Positions 1 through 9,300 of a stretch of 64,000 bases of DNA are shown in pieces. Positions within the stretch are counted from its first letter, which is position 1. Each line of letters starts with the position of its first letter. The DNA is from Noviherbaspirillum sedimenti (GTDB taxonomy: Bacteria > Pseudomonadota > Gammaproteobacteria > Burkholderiales > Burkholderiaceae_D), in the NCBI RefSeq assembly GCF_003590835.1, contig NZ_QYUQ01000002.1, positions 3,782,001 to 3,846,000 of the forward strand. Reading direction: 5' to 3'. The translations under genes were made by a program, and so were the position numbers. The notes beneath the pieces were generated by a model. The model was not told the origin of the DNA, searched no databases, and saw nothing but the letters and a program-made list of their open reading frames with translations.

Positions 1-2
1 GC

Positions 3-1082
3 GGCAAGCCGCGCAAGGTCCTCATGCAGGCGCCAAAAAACGGTTTTTTCTACGTGATCGATCGCGAAACGGGCAAGCTGATTTCGGCCGAGCCTTATGC
101 CAAGGTCACCTGGGCGAAAAGCATCGACCTCACGACCGGCCGCCCGGTCGAGGCGCCCAACGTCCGCTTCGAGAACGGCACGGAGTTCGAGCTCTGGCCC
201 AGCCCCTTGGGTGCGCACAACTGGCTGCCGATGTCGTTCAGTCCGAAAACCGGGCTGGTCTACATACCGACGCTGGAGCTTGGCGCGGTTTACAACGACA
301 AGGGGATTGACCTCAAAAACTGGCGCAGGCGGGAGGGCGGTAGCAATGACAATGCCGTCAATGTGAGAATAAAGGCTGAGCCCGATGGCGGCGTGAGTTA
401 TCTCCAGGCGTGGGACCCGGTCACGCAGAAGCGGGTCTGGAAAGTGGAAACGCCTGGCTACTGGAGCGGAGGAACGTTGGCGAGCGCGGGTAATCTGGTG
501 TTCCAGGGCCAGGCTGACGGCAAGTTCAACGCCTATGCCGCGGCGACCGGGAAACGGCTGTGGACCTACAACACCCGAGGCGCGGCGATCGCTCCGCCGA
601 TCACCTACAGTGTCAAGGGAAAGCAGTATGTGACCGTGTTGAGCGGATTTGGCACCAGCTACGGCCTCTTCGGCGATGCATCGGCCAAGTTTGGCTGGGA
701 TGCGAGGAGCCAGCCGCGCCGCGTGCTGACCTTCGCGCTGGATGGCAAGGGGAAACTGCCACCGGCGCCGCCTTTCTACAAGGCCAAGGCCACCCCGGAT
801 CCGGAGTTCCAGCCCGGCGCCAGCAATATCACGCTCGGCAGCACAATCTACCATCAGCAATGCTACATCTGCCATGGCCTCGAGGCGATTTCCGGCGGCA
901 CGGCACCTGATCTGCGTGCATCGATGGTGCCCCGCGTCCCGGAAGCCTTCCAACAGATCGTGCGGGGCGGCGCGATGACGCAAACGGGGATGCCTGGTTT
1001 CGAGAACCTCAGCGTGGACGAGGTCGAAGGTATTCGTCAATACCTGAGAAGCCGCAGCCAGGAGCTCCAGTCGGCAAAATAA
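3..1082 (+). CDS. PQQ-dependent alcohol dehydrogenase with C-terminal cytochrome c (5'-truncated by window)
   Basis: This is the C-terminal part of a periplasmic type II quinohemoprotein alcohol dehydrogenase, which oxidises alcohols with PQQ and passes electrons to its own haem. The frame is open from base 3, so the true start and signal peptide lie outside the window. Propeller-type repeats occupy the first ~240 visible residues (for example AYAAATGKRLW). A proline-rich linker leads to a cytochrome c domain with CYICH (about residues 280-284 counted from the Met at base 24) and a likely axial Met in GMPGF. A second PQQ enzyme and the pqq operon sit at the other end of the window. The substrate is unknown. 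Confidence 0.9.
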   Translation, partial: GKPRKVLMQAPKNGFFYVIDRETGKLISAEPYAKVTWAKSIDLTTGRPVEAPNVRFENGTEFELWPSPLGAHNWLPMSFSPKTGLVYIPTLELGAVYNDKGIDLKNWRRREGGSNDNAVNVRIKAEPDGGVSYLQAWDPVTQKRVWKVETPGYWSGGTLASAGNLVFQGQADGKFNAYAAATGKRLWTYNTRGAAIAPPITYSVKGKQYVTVLSGFGTSYGLFGDASAKFGWDARSQPRRVLTFALDGKGKLPPAPPFYKAKATPDPEFQPGASNITLGSTIYHQQCYICHGLEAISGGTAPDLRASMVPRVPEAFQQIVRGGAMTQTGMPGFENLSVDEVEGIRQYLRSRSQELQSAK

Positions 1083-1157
1083 CCCGATCCATCTTGATGA
1101 AGATGGTTGACGTGCTTAATCAAAAGCGCCAAGGCGGACTATCGAAAGGCAATATCA

Positions 1158-1685
1158 ATGAACACAATTTCTCCCCAAATCCAGAGGCTGCTCGACAAAC
1201 AGGAAATTTACGAGCTCGTATGTACTTATTGTCGGGCTGTGGACCGGCTTGACAGGGATCTGATGCGCTCTTGTTACCATGATGACGCCACTGAAAAACG
1301 CGGATTTTTCGACGGCACGGCGGATGCGTTCTGTGATTTTGTCGTTGAAACCCTGCATGGCATCGCTTCGACCCAGCACTTTATCGGCAATGCCCTGATC
1401 GATGTCGATGGCGACACGGCCTACGGAGAGATTTATCTCACGGCGCAGCATCGCCTGGTGGTGGATGGTACTGAAAAAGACCTGTTTGTAGGCGGCCGCT
1501 ATATTGACCGTTATGAGCGGCGACAGGGCGTATGGAAGATCGCTTTCCGTACCGAACGGCATGATTGGACCCGGACGGAAGATGCTTGCGAGGATTGGAC
1601 GCGCGCGAATCCTGCCGCTCTTTTGGGCGAGCGCGGACCACAGGATCTGGTTTTCCGTAGGGATTTGTTGAGGAAGATGAAATAG
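1158..1685 (+). CDS. SnoaL-like / NTF2-fold protein
   Basis: A 175-residue alpha+beta barrel protein of the SnoaL_4 type, a fold used by small isomerases, hydratases and oxygenase-associated proteins. The N-terminus has the usual helix (LLDKQEIYELVCTYCRAVDR) followed by DLMRSCYHDDA. An upstream in-frame start at 1107 exists, but MNTIS at 1158 fits the family length better. It lies 25 bp before a Rieske oxygenase. It could be a small oxygenase subunit or a hydratase/isomerase acting on the product; the sequence does not decide. Several paralogues occur in the window. Confidence 0.85.
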   Translation: MNTISPQIQRLLDKQEIYELVCTYCRAVDRLDRDLMRSCYHDDATEKRGFFDGTADAFCDFVVETLHGIASTQHFIGNALIDVDGDTAYGEIYLTAQHRLVVDGTEKDLFVGGRYIDRYERRQGVWKIAFRTERHDWTRTEDACEDWTRANPAALLGERGPQDLVFRRDLLRKMK

Positions 1686-1710
1686 TTTTTTTCATATAAA
1701 AGGAGACGCA

Positions 1711-3003
1711 ATGACAACACAAAAAAACACCGATCTGCCGCTTCAAGGCGAGCGTTACATATCAAGAGAATTCTTTGCCAGGGAATGGGAAAATGTCTGG
1801 GCCAAGACATGGCTGATCATGGGCCGCGCAGATGAGATTCCCGAGGCAGGGGATTTTTTCGTTGAAGACATCGGCCCCGAGTCGATCCTTATCGTGCGTC
1901 AGGCGGATACCGGGATCCGGGCCTTTTACAATGTATGCCAGCACCGTGGAAACCGGCTGGCCGTCGTGCCGGACGGCAGCATGGACACTTTTACCTGCAG
2001 CTATCATGGCTGGAAATGGGGGCTCGATGGCGCTTGTCTGGAGGCGCAGGATGCGGAAGACTTTACCCCCAATCCATGTGGCCACGCCCAGCTTGAAGAA
2101 CTCAGGTGCGATGTGTTTGCCGGCTTTGTCTGGATTAACATGGATCCGGAATGCGCGTCTCTGAAGACGTTTTTGGGGCCGATCTGGGATGAGTGGGCGG
2201 CATACCCGATGGAGCAGATGACACGGGTTCAGGCAATTAGCGTGCGCATGCCGTGCAACTGGAAAACAGTCCAGGATAATTTCCATGAAACGTATCATGT
2301 GGCGACGGCGCATCCCCTGGGCCTCAACAGCGTTGAGGATGATTATCGGCTCACTGCCATTACGCTGTATGAAGGCGGCCATGCGCTTGGCGTGACGCAG
2401 GGGAGCATCCCGGCCCGGCGAAAATTTGGCGATAATCCGTCGCTCGGCGAGCAAATCCGCATGGAACTGCAAACCTGGGATTTGAATCCGGACGATTTTC
2501 AAGGCCGAGAGTATGAAACCCGCATTGCGCTTCAAGCACGGAAACGTCAACTCGGTCCCGAGCGTGGATTCAGTCATTACAACAAAATGTCCGACGCCCA
2601 GCTCACGGACACTTTCCACTATACGGTATTCCCCAACTTCGCCACATCCATTAATTCGGATGGGATGCTTTACCTGCGCGCATTGCCGCATCCGACCGAC
2701 CCGGAACTCTGCGTATTTGATTGCTGGTTTTATGCCGCGGGCGCGGAGAATGCCTATACGCGCTTGCTGACTGAAAACGGCGACGCTTCTCGGCTGGCTG
2801 GCCCGGCTCCCCGGGAATGGCGTAACTATGGGGAAGGGACGCTAGGGGTGATCCTTGATGGTGATGCCGTCGTCATGGCGGATCAACAAAGGGCATTGCA
2901 TTCCCGTGGATACAAGGGCTCCAGGCTCGCCCACCAGGAGCGACGGGTCCAGCAATATCACGACATGATCGATCGCTACATGGAAGGCTACCGGCCGCGG
3001 TGA
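1711..3003 (+). CDS. Rieske ring-hydroxylating oxygenase, alpha subunit (copy 1)
   Basis: A 430-residue catalytic subunit of an aromatic/alicyclic ring-hydroxylating oxygenase. The N-terminal Rieske [2Fe-2S] motif is complete: C76-x-H78 (CQHRG) and C96-x2-H99 (CSYHGW). The mononuclear iron site is visible as DNFHETYH (about 189-196). An AAGGAGACGC ribosome site precedes ATG 1711. It follows the SnoaL gene in the same direction and has no reductase of its own, so it may share the ferredoxin and reductase encoded convergently at 3.5-4.8 kb. The family is certain; the substrate is not. Confidence 0.95.
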   Translation: MTTQKNTDLPLQGERYISREFFAREWENVWAKTWLIMGRADEIPEAGDFFVEDIGPESILIVRQADTGIRAFYNVCQHRGNRLAVVPDGSMDTFTCSYHGWKWGLDGACLEAQDAEDFTPNPCGHAQLEELRCDVFAGFVWINMDPECASLKTFLGPIWDEWAAYPMEQMTRVQAISVRMPCNWKTVQDNFHETYHVATAHPLGLNSVEDDYRLTAITLYEGGHALGVTQGSIPARRKFGDNPSLGEQIRMELQTWDLNPDDFQGREYETRIALQARKRQLGPERGFSHYNKMSDAQLTDTFHYTVFPNFATSINSDGMLYLRALPHPTDPELCVFDCWFYAAGAENAYTRLLTENGDASRLAGPAPREWRNYGEGTLGVILDGDAVVMADQQRALHSRGYKGSRLAHQERRVQQYHDMIDRYMEGYRPR

Positions 3004-3028
3004 TCCGGCAACATAGCCGGACCATGTG

Positions 3029-3065
3029 ATCACTCTCGGCCGGAGATTATCCGGTCAAGAGTGAT
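3029..3065. terminator. Bidirectional hairpin terminator between convergent genes
   Basis: ATCACTCT (3029-3036) pairs with AGAGTGAT (3058-3065), and inner CCGG pairs strengthen the stem. It lies 26 bp after the plus-strand oxygenase and 27 bp beyond the end of the minus-strand EthD gene, as expected for a shared terminator. Confidence 0.7.
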
Positions 3066-3091
3066 TCATTATCCGCGGCATGCCTGGTCGA

Positions 3092-3457
3092 TTATGCAGC
3101 GCTCAGCATTGAATGAGCGACATTGCAGATAAGATGCCTGCATGCATCTCGATCGAGAAATTTTGCTTCGTCTTCGGCAAAGAAACGCTTGGTTTCCGGT
3201 TCACTGGTGATTCTCATCATTTCATCAAATGCGGCCTGATCTTTGAATACGATTTCAGTGATTGCATCATATTCGAAGGCGGCCGGTTCACCTGATGCCA
3301 TGCTAAAAGACTGTAATGGGTAATTCCGCCGATATTCAGCCCACAGATGCCCGAGTTTATCGACAGCATGCACAGCATGGGTACTTTCGTAATAATCGCG
3401 GAATTGCTCTGTCGTCAAGTCTGCTCTCTTTTTGAGCATAACAATAAATTTGATCAT
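3092..3457 (-). CDS. EthD-domain protein
   Basis: A 121-residue ferredoxin-like (dimeric alpha/beta barrel) protein of the EthD family. The start MIKFIVMLKKRADLT followed by FRDYYESTHA is characteristic. EthD proteins accompany oxidative degradation systems (first seen with the ETBE cytochrome P450 system) and are small enzymes or accessory factors of unsettled role. It is the last gene of a minus-strand operon, 33 bp after the reductase. Confidence 0.85.
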   Translation of the reverse strand: MIKFIVMLKKRADLTTEQFRDYYESTHAVHAVDKLGHLWAEYRRNYPLQSFSMASGEPAAFEYDAITEIVFKDQAAFDEMMRITSEPETKRFFAEDEAKFLDRDACRHLICNVAHSMLSAA

Positions 3458-3490
3458 GAATGGTTGCTCTTTCGGATAGCAATTGCAGTG

Positions 3491-4453
3491 TTATAGATCC
3501 AGCACCAGGCACTTGCTCTTTGACCTCGAGCAACACGGCGTGAACTGGTCATTGGCTGCTTTTTCTTCATCGCTGAAAAACTGGTCGCGGTGATCGGGTA
3601 TGCCGTCCAGGACGCGGGTAATGCAGGTGCCGCATACCCCTTGCTCGCAAACCATGTCGATTTCAATGCCGTTTTCAGCCAGTACAGCAGTGACCGTCCT
3701 GTCTGCTGGTATGGTGAAAGTCATGCCACTGCTGGCAATCTTGACGTCAAAGCTGGTATTGCTGGATGCATCCTGCGCGGCGGCGCCAAAATACTCGAAA
3801 TGGATCCTGTCGCCGGACCATCCGGCATCCTTGGCCGAATTCACGACAAAATCAATGAAGCCCGTCGGGCCGCAGACGTAGAGATGCGTATCCGGACCAA
3901 CGGCGCCGAGCGCTTTGGGCAAATCCAGTTTTTGCTCAGCGGCGCCATCATCGAAATGGAAATGGACCTTGTCTGAAAATGTAGAACCGGCGATCCGGTC
4001 CCGGAAAGCCGTACGCTCGATCGAGCGGCCGCAATAATGCATGTCAAAGCTGGCGCCAGTCGTGGCCAGCCGTTCTGCCATGCACAAAATCGGCGTCACA
4101 CCAATTCCTCCGGCAAACAGCAGGGAATGACTGGCGTGGCCAAGGGCAAAGTGGTTTTTTGGACGACTGATCTTCAGGATATCACCCTCGCGGATGTCAT
4201 CATGGATTTTGATCGAGCCGCCGCGGGAGACCGGATCGCGAAGGATGGCGATCAGATAGCGATGCTCCTCGGATGGATCATTGCAAAGAGAATACTGCCT
4301 TGTAAGGCCATCGGCAATTTGCACGTCGATGTGCGAACCTGCACTGAAGGCAGGCAAAGGAGCGCTGTCAACGTTGGTCAACTCAAGGCTGACGACATCT
4401 TCTGCTTCTTTAACCCTTTTCGTTACGCGCACAGAAAATTCATTGCTCGTCAT
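3491..4453 (-). CDS. PDR/VanB-type oxygenase reductase with C-terminal [2Fe-2S] ferredoxin domain
   Basis: A 320-residue electron-transfer reductase for the neighbouring Rieske oxygenase. Domain order is that of phthalate dioxygenase reductase: a flavin-binding barrel with RQYSLCND, an NAD-binding domain with FAGGIGVTPIL, and a C-terminal plant-type ferredoxin with CEQGVCGTC (C-x4-C-x2-C) and a downstream cysteine in TPCC. It lies between a separate Rieske ferredoxin gene (33 bp upstream) and EthD. Having both a built-in ferredoxin and a free Rieske ferredoxin is partly redundant; either could feed the oxygenase. Confidence 0.93.
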   Translation of the reverse strand: MTSNEFSVRVTKRVKEAEDVVSLELTNVDSAPLPAFSAGSHIDVQIADGLTRQYSLCNDPSEEHRYLIAILRDPVSRGGSIKIHDDIREGDILKISRPKNHFALGHASHSLLFAGGIGVTPILCMAERLATTGASFDMHYCGRSIERTAFRDRIAGSTFSDKVHFHFDDGAAEQKLDLPKALGAVGPDTHLYVCGPTGFIDFVVNSAKDAGWSGDRIHFEYFGAAAQDASSNTSFDVKIASSGMTFTIPADRTVTAVLAENGIEIDMVCEQGVCGTCITRVLDGIPDHRDQFFSDEEKAANDQFTPCCSRSKSKCLVLDL

Positions 4454-4486
4454 TGCATCACCTAATAAAAAAAATCAGCGCGGGCA

Positions 4487-4816
4487 TCAAGCTGCCGCAG
4501 TGCCAGTTGCTTCGGCGATTTCAACCCAGTCATCGACAACGCGGGTTTCATACGTTTTGACACAGACCTTGGTCAGATTGCCCGAAGGCATGCCGTTACG
4601 CAGATCAAATCGTACGCCATGGAGCGGGCAGAACAGGAAGGTGCCGCGAACCTTGCCGCCCTCCAGCGGGCTGCGCTGGTGCGTACACTCATTGGCAATT
4701 GCATAAAAGCTGCCTTGGCTATTGCAAATGAGCACAGACTTTCCGGCAATTTCAACGGCCTTGTTACCGTTTTCCGGGATGTCTGCAATGGGCAGTGCTT
4801 TGATAAATGAAGACAT
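4487..4816 (-). CDS. Rieske-type ferredoxin
   Basis: A 109-residue soluble Rieske [2Fe-2S] ferredoxin that shuttles electrons to a ring-hydroxylating oxygenase. The cluster ligands are C44-x-H46 (CTHQ) and C63-x2-H66 (CPLHG). Length and motif spacing match biphenyl/naphthalene-type ferredoxins. It sits 15 bp after the oxygenase gene and before the reductase, clearly one operon. A nitrite reductase small subunit (NirD) has a similar fold but is excluded by context. Confidence 0.92.
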   Translation of the reverse strand: MSSFIKALPIADIPENGNKAVEIAGKSVLICNSQGSFYAIANECTHQRSPLEGGKVRGTFLFCPLHGVRFDLRNGMPSGNLTKVCVKTYETRVVDDWVEIAEATGTAAA

Positions 4817-4831
4817 GATCGATCCAGTAAC

Positions 4832-6232
4832 TCAAATAGCTGCAATGAGGCGGTCAATTTCAGCGTGTATTTGCTGAAGGCGCTGCTCCTGCTCGCTCAA
4901 TCGCACGCCACTGGACAGGCCTTTCGAGCTGACCCCGCGTTGCATGCCCACCTGGTTTGCAATATCTTGTCCGACGACCAATCCCATCTGCGGATCGGCC
5001 AGGGTCGTGTAGCGCCGCGCCGGCCGCACTGTCCCTGAAATGTCAACATCCGGTTCCACGCCCATGTAGTATGGCACCGGCACGCCTGGTTTGGTCTTGG
5101 GAATCAGCACCCACTGGTGAAGAAGATATTTTGACGGGTCGCTTGGGTGCGGCAGAAAGCGGAGGACCATTGTACCTTCCGGGTGCGCATTGAACGTCAT
5201 GTTCGGGAAAAAGGAAGGATTCCAGTCATCCATGAGCTGACTGTCGACATACCCGGAATAATCGATTCCCCAAGGGTTGTCTTCCTTGCGCTTGGCTGCG
5301 ATGAGTGCCTGGCGCACATCGGTGGCGCGACCCTGGAATTGTTCCGGGTTAATGCCCGCTTCCTGTAGCAGGAAAGCCAGCGCTGGATTAATGTTGTTCT
5401 TGTCGGCATAACGCTCACTGGGCAAGCCAACGCGCGTAATGGCGTTGCCATGGCCGTTACGATAAAAATCGTATTGATTCAGCACTTCATCTACAGCTGG
5501 CTGGATTTCCGGGTGCGTGATATGGGCATGGTAGGGTTCCAGGAAATTTTCATAGCCAATTTTCCAGTTGCACGGAACTTCAACCACCACGTCCTTGACG
5601 ACATGCATGTTTTCGAAATGATAGCCAGCAAAGATTCCGGGTATCCCATCAAGATACTCCCGCAATGGCTTGGCATTTTCATCCATGCTGATGAACACAA
5701 AACCCGCCCAGGTCTCGCAACGAACCGCTTTCAGGCTGAGGTCTCCGGAGAGCGCATCTTGCTCGAAATACTCACGATCCGTAACTCGCCGGTTTTTGCC
5801 ATCGAGATCGAACACCCATGAATGATATTGGCAGACGAAACTGTGATTGCGTCCGAAATTTTCGGTGACAAGCTGCCGTCCCCGATGCTGGCAGACATTG
5901 TAAAACGCCTTGATACTGCCGTCTTTCTGACGAACGACGACAAAGGATTCCCTGCCGAGATCGTACTTGAACCACTGCCCGGGATCGGCAATGTCAGAGG
6001 CCAAACCCGCGCACGTCCAAACCTTGGACCAGACGGCTTTCCACTCGAGTTCGGCAAACGCAGGATCGGTGTACCGTGCCTGCGGGATGATGAGATACTT
6101 GTCTTTTTCCGGGTAAAGCTGCGCCAGCGGTGGCGACTTTTCTCCCGGCGAGCCGGCGGCAACACCGGGGGTTACTGCCCATTCACCTGGGCGATAAACC
6201 TGCTTGTCATTGGACAGCACTGCATCATCCAT
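4832..6232 (-). CDS. Rieske ring-hydroxylating oxygenase, alpha subunit (copy 2)
   Basis: A 466-residue oxygenase subunit with C114-x-H116 (CQHRGR) and C134-x2-H137 (CQYHSW), and a mononuclear iron segment ENFLEPYHAHITHP. The frame extends to 6334, but ATG 6232 is preceded by GGAGG at a 5-nt spacing, which decides the start. It heads the operon oxygenase-ferredoxin-reductase-EthD, a complete three-component system. No beta subunit is present, so a homo-oligomeric enzyme is likely. Copies 1 and 3 belong to the same broad family. Confidence 0.95.
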   Translation of the reverse strand: MDDAVLSNDKQVYRPGEWAVTPGVAAGSPGEKSPPLAQLYPEKDKYLIIPQARYTDPAFAELEWKAVWSKVWTCAGLASDIADPGQWFKYDLGRESFVVVRQKDGSIKAFYNVCQHRGRQLVTENFGRNHSFVCQYHSWVFDLDGKNRRVTDREYFEQDALSGDLSLKAVRCETWAGFVFISMDENAKPLREYLDGIPGIFAGYHFENMHVVKDVVVEVPCNWKIGYENFLEPYHAHITHPEIQPAVDEVLNQYDFYRNGHGNAITRVGLPSERYADKNNINPALAFLLQEAGINPEQFQGRATDVRQALIAAKRKEDNPWGIDYSGYVDSQLMDDWNPSFFPNMTFNAHPEGTMVLRFLPHPSDPSKYLLHQWVLIPKTKPGVPVPYYMGVEPDVDISGTVRPARRYTTLADPQMGLVVGQDIANQVGMQRGVSSKGLSSGVRLSEQEQRLQQIHAEIDRLIAAI

Positions 6233-6557
6233 TTGTTCCTCCAAAATCAACTTATCGTGCGAATAATTATGTGGAAATCGCGGCACGCTCACGATATCAA
6301 ATTTAATCTTATGGCAGCGAACTATATATGTCAATACATAATTGATTGCGTCATTATCGGCAAAATGTGCCGAACAGGCGCGATTGCAGAAATCAGATTG
6401 ACACTGACAGTATGCATATATACTATAATTTCCTGAGCGCTCTCAAGCGCAAGAAAAATACCGGGATTTCAGCAGCGTATCCCCTCATGCGGCATATTAT
6501 TTAAACAGGGTTGATGGCGCGGCAAGCGTCGCTGACTTTTAAGAAGGAAGTGGCTAA
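6233..6557. other. Divergent intergenic region
   Basis: AT-rich spacer between the minus-strand Rieske operon and the plus-strand SnoaL gene. It contains one strong plus-strand promoter with an embedded palindrome (6398-6429, listed separately). No gene is seen. Confidence 0.7.
6398..6429 (+). promoter_or_regulatory. Sigma70-type promoter with embedded TATGCA operator (site 1)
   Basis: TTGACA (6398-6403) and TACTAT (6421-6426) are 17 nt apart; a second candidate -10, TATAAT, is at 6424-6429. The spacer carries AGTATGCATATATACT (6409-6424), an inverted repeat AGTAT/ATACT. The same element occurs in the same register in the promoters at 25.5, 38.6, 43.0 and 46.7 kb. A repressor bound here would block RNA polymerase. 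The nearest plus-strand gene is the SnoaL gene at 6558. Confidence 0.65.
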
Positions 6558-7004
6558 GTGGACGATATTAAGAAATTATTGGCAATCGAGGCTGTCAAGC
6601 ATCTCAAGGCGCGCTACTTCCACTGTCTGGATCTGAAGGACTGGGACGGTTTGCGCGAGGTGTTCGCTGACGATGCAACGATTGATGTGCGTGGTTCGCT
6701 TGAGCCGCCGCAGCCAGGGCGCGTCCATGATGAGCCAACCATTTCCGGGGGCGAGGCCTTTGTCGCCTTCGCGCGGCAGGGGTTGGCGCCGCTTGTCAGC
6801 GCGCATTACGGCCACACGCCGCAAATTGACATTATCTCCGAGCATGAGGCACGCGGCATATGGGCGATGGAGGACTGGTTGTATGGCGCGTCCGGCATGT
6901 TCCACGGCCAGGGGCATTATCACGAAACTTATGTGAAAAGCGATGGCCGCTGGCGCATCCAGACCTTGAGGCTGACCCGCTTGCATGTCTCGTCCAGTTT
7001 GTAG
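6558..7004 (+). CDS. SnoaL-like / NTF2-fold protein
   Basis: A 148-residue SnoaL-type protein. The start is GTG at 6558, with a GAAGGAAG ribosome site just upstream; no in-frame ATG fits. N-terminal LLAIEAVKHLKARYFHCLDLKDWDGLREVFADDATIDV is typical of the SnoaL_4 family, and the C-terminal strand GRWRIQTLRLTRLHV closes the barrel. It is the first gene after the operator-bearing promoter at 6.4 kb and precedes the E1 alpha/beta pair. The reaction is not predictable from sequence. Confidence 0.87.
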   Translation: MDDIKKLLAIEAVKHLKARYFHCLDLKDWDGLREVFADDATIDVRGSLEPPQPGRVHDEPTISGGEAFVAFARQGLAPLVSAHYGHTPQIDIISEHEARGIWAMEDWLYGASGMFHGQGHYHETYVKSDGRWRIQTLRLTRLHVSSSL

Positions 7005-7281
7005 GCATGGCGGTTAAGCCGGTCGAATCCTGGTGGGCTGTTTTATGCTGCATGAAATGACAGCGGCGCAAGAAAAAAGAGTCGTGTTGTATGGTTGCGG
7101 ACGATATGCTAATATAATTTAAATCTGGCGCCCGGCGCCTTGTTTGCCGATTGATGCAATCGATGGCGTGCTGACAAGGTGAATGCAAGGCCGGAGCGAA
7201 ACATGGTTGGGCAAGCCCTGCGGATTTTGAAATCCTGACACCTATGCTTTGAAACAAATGTAGATACTATGGAGAATGAAC

Positions 7282-8268
7282 ATGAAAGAGCATGACCAGC
7301 CTGACCGTCTTGTCCTGGTGGAGATGTACCGGAAAATGAGTCTGATCAAACAGAACGATGAACGTTTCCGTTCCGTAGTGAAGTCAGGAAGGTTGGTCAT
7401 GCCCTACTACTCCCCGCGAGGCCAGGAGGTTATTCCTTCTGCAGTATCGGTGCAACTGACCAACGACGATTATATCTGCACAATTTACCGCGGCATTCAC
7501 GACATGCTGGCAAAAGGGGTTCCCACCAAACTCCTCTGGGCGGAACTCGCGGGCAGGGCAACTGGCACGTGCAAGGGGAAAGGTGGTCCGATGCACATTA
7601 CCCACCCGGCCAGCGGTGTCATGGTAACGACCGGCGTTGTCGGCAGCAGCATGCCAATCGCCAATGGACTCGCGCTTGCCGCGCAAATTCGTGGCGAAAA
7701 GCGTGTCACCATAGCGTATTTCGGTGACGGCGCAAGCAACATCGGCGCATTCCACGAAGCGCTCAATATGGCATCCGTCTGGAAGCTTCCCGTCATTTTT
7801 GTTTGCCAGAATAACGGCTATGCCGAGCACACAAAATACGAATACGGCACCTCCGCCGTGAGCATTGCGGCCAGGGCCCCGGGTTATTCGATGCCTGGCG
7901 TGACTGTGGATGGGAATGACCCGGTAGCCATGTATAAGGCGGCAGGCACGGCGATTGCGCGGGCGCGTGCAGGCGAAGGCCCGACGCTGCTGGAAGCGAA
8001 AACTTTCCGATTCCAGGGGCATGTGTTCGGCGATGTCGATGCTTATATGGATCCGGCTGAAAAGGCGGCCGCAATTGCAAAAGACCCGGTTCCTGCATAC
8101 CGGGCCTGGTTGATCAGCAACGAGCACGCCAGCGAGGCAGAAATTGACATGATCGAGAAAGCCATTAAACAGGAAATCGATGAGGCAGTCGAATTTGCAA
8201 TGGCAAGCCCATTCCCGGACGTGGCCGAATTGCGCCGCGATGTTTACGCACAAGAGGTGGAAGCATGA
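7282..8268 (+). CDS. Thiamine-diphosphate-dependent dehydrogenase E1 alpha subunit
   Basis: Alpha subunit (328 residues) of a heterotetrameric E1 decarboxylase of the acetoin/branched-chain 2-oxoacid/pyruvate dehydrogenase family. The ThDP motif GDGASNIGAFHEALN...NNGYA is complete, and the substrate channel segment GGPMHI is present. The frame also has an ATG at 7276, but GGAG at 7271-7274 is only one nt from it; ATG 7282 has the right spacing. It overlaps the beta subunit by four bases. An acoA-like role is possible but the substrate is unproven. Confidence 0.93.
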   Translation: MKEHDQPDRLVLVEMYRKMSLIKQNDERFRSVVKSGRLVMPYYSPRGQEVIPSAVSVQLTNDDYICTIYRGIHDMLAKGVPTKLLWAELAGRATGTCKGKGGPMHITHPASGVMVTTGVVGSSMPIANGLALAAQIRGEKRVTIAYFGDGASNIGAFHEALNMASVWKLPVIFVCQNNGYAEHTKYEYGTSAVSIAARAPGYSMPGVTVDGNDPVAMYKAAGTAIARARAGEGPTLLEAKTFRFQGHVFGDVDAYMDPAEKAAAIAKDPVPAYRAWLISNEHASEAEIDMIEKAIKQEIDEAVEFAMASPFPDVAELRRDVYAQEVEA

Positions 8269-9257
8269 ACGCCAAGCTTGAAATGTTGAATACCATCCAG
8301 GCGGTTAACATGGCGCTGGATTACGCGATGGGTAATGACCCGAACGTCATCGTCCTGGGTGAAGACGTCGCCGACCGCGAAGAGGGCGGGGTGATGGGTG
8401 TCACGAAAGGCCTTTCCACAAAGTATGGCGTATCGCGGGTGCGGTCCACGCCGATTTCCGAGCAAGCCATTATCGGTGCCGCAATCGGCGCAGCGATTGT
8501 CGGCATGCGGCCGGTAGCGGAAATCATGCTGATGAATTTCACGACCGTCGCAATGGACATGATTGTCAATCATGCGGCAAAGTTGCGCTTCATGTCCGGC
8601 GGGCAGACCCATGTGCCGATGGTAATCCGCACCATGACTGGCGCCGGATTCAGCGCCGGCGGCCAGCACTCGGACTTTCTGGAGGCCTGGTTCGCGCATA
8701 CGGCGGGCTTGAAAGTCGTGGTGCCGTCCAGCCCAGCTGAAGCGTATGGATTGATGCTTTCCTGTATCGAGGATGATGATCCCTGCATCTTTATCGAAAA
8801 CATCGCCAGCTACTGGATCCCGGGTCCGATGCCGGAAAAGGGCGTCCGGATCCCGCTGGGCAAGGCGAATGTTGTGCGTAAAGGTGCGGATGTGACCGTC
8901 ATCGGTTATAGCCGCCAGGTGCATGACATCGCCGCTGTCGCGGAAAAGCTCGCCGCTGAAAACATCGCGGTTGAAGTGATCGATCTGCGCACGATTTCGC
9001 CGCTGGACACGGAGACGATCCTTAACTCCGTCGCCAAGACGCGACGGGCGGTGATTGTGCACGAGGCGGTGAAGAACTTCGGCGTTGGGGCTGAAATTTC
9101 CGCCCGTATCAACGAAGGTCTTTTTGGCCAATTGCTGGCCCCGGTGGGACGGGTCGGCTCGGCATTCTGCCCGGTGCCTTTTTCAAAGCCGCTTGAAACC
9201 GCGTTCATGCCAAGCCAAAGCGACATTGAGGCCGCAATCCGCGCCACGCTCAAGTAA
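8265..9257 (+). CDS. Thiamine-diphosphate-dependent dehydrogenase E1 beta subunit
   Basis: A 330-residue E1 beta subunit: N-terminal pyrimidine-binding domain (LGEDVADREEGGVMGVT, TPISEQAIIGAAIGAA) and C-terminal transketolase-like domain (GYSRQVHDIAAVAEKL, EVIDLRTISPLD). Its ATG overlaps the alpha stop codon (ATGA), implying translational coupling and equal stoichiometry. A free lipoyl domain follows 43 bp downstream. No E2 acyltransferase or E3 dihydrolipoamide dehydrogenase gene lies in the window. Confidence 0.94.
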   Translation: MNAKLEMLNTIQAVNMALDYAMGNDPNVIVLGEDVADREEGGVMGVTKGLSTKYGVSRVRSTPISEQAIIGAAIGAAIVGMRPVAEIMLMNFTTVAMDMIVNHAAKLRFMSGGQTHVPMVIRTMTGAGFSAGGQHSDFLEAWFAHTAGLKVVVPSSPAEAYGLMLSCIEDDDPCIFIENIASYWIPGPMPEKGVRIPLGKANVVRKGADVTVIGYSRQVHDIAAVAEKLAAENIAVEVIDLRTISPLDTETILNSVAKTRRAVIVHEAVKNFGVGAEISARINEGLFGQLLAPVGRVGSAFCPVPFSKPLETAFMPSQSDIEAAIRATLK

Positions 9258-9300
9258 CCTTGACGTCTTTTAACCTGATTCTACTTAAGGACTGTTCGAA

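Noticed and set aside
1762..2691. Long antisense ORF (309 codons) over Rieske copy 1
   Set aside because: It is the shadow of a well-supported oxygenase gene; its translation has no recognisable domain and no ribosome site.
7087..7118. TATGCT-containing promoter-like sequence before E1 alpha as a sixth member of the TATGCA set
   Set aside because: The element is two bases out of register relative to the -10 (TATAAT 7113-7118) and the -35 spacing is 20 nt, so it was left out of the alignment.
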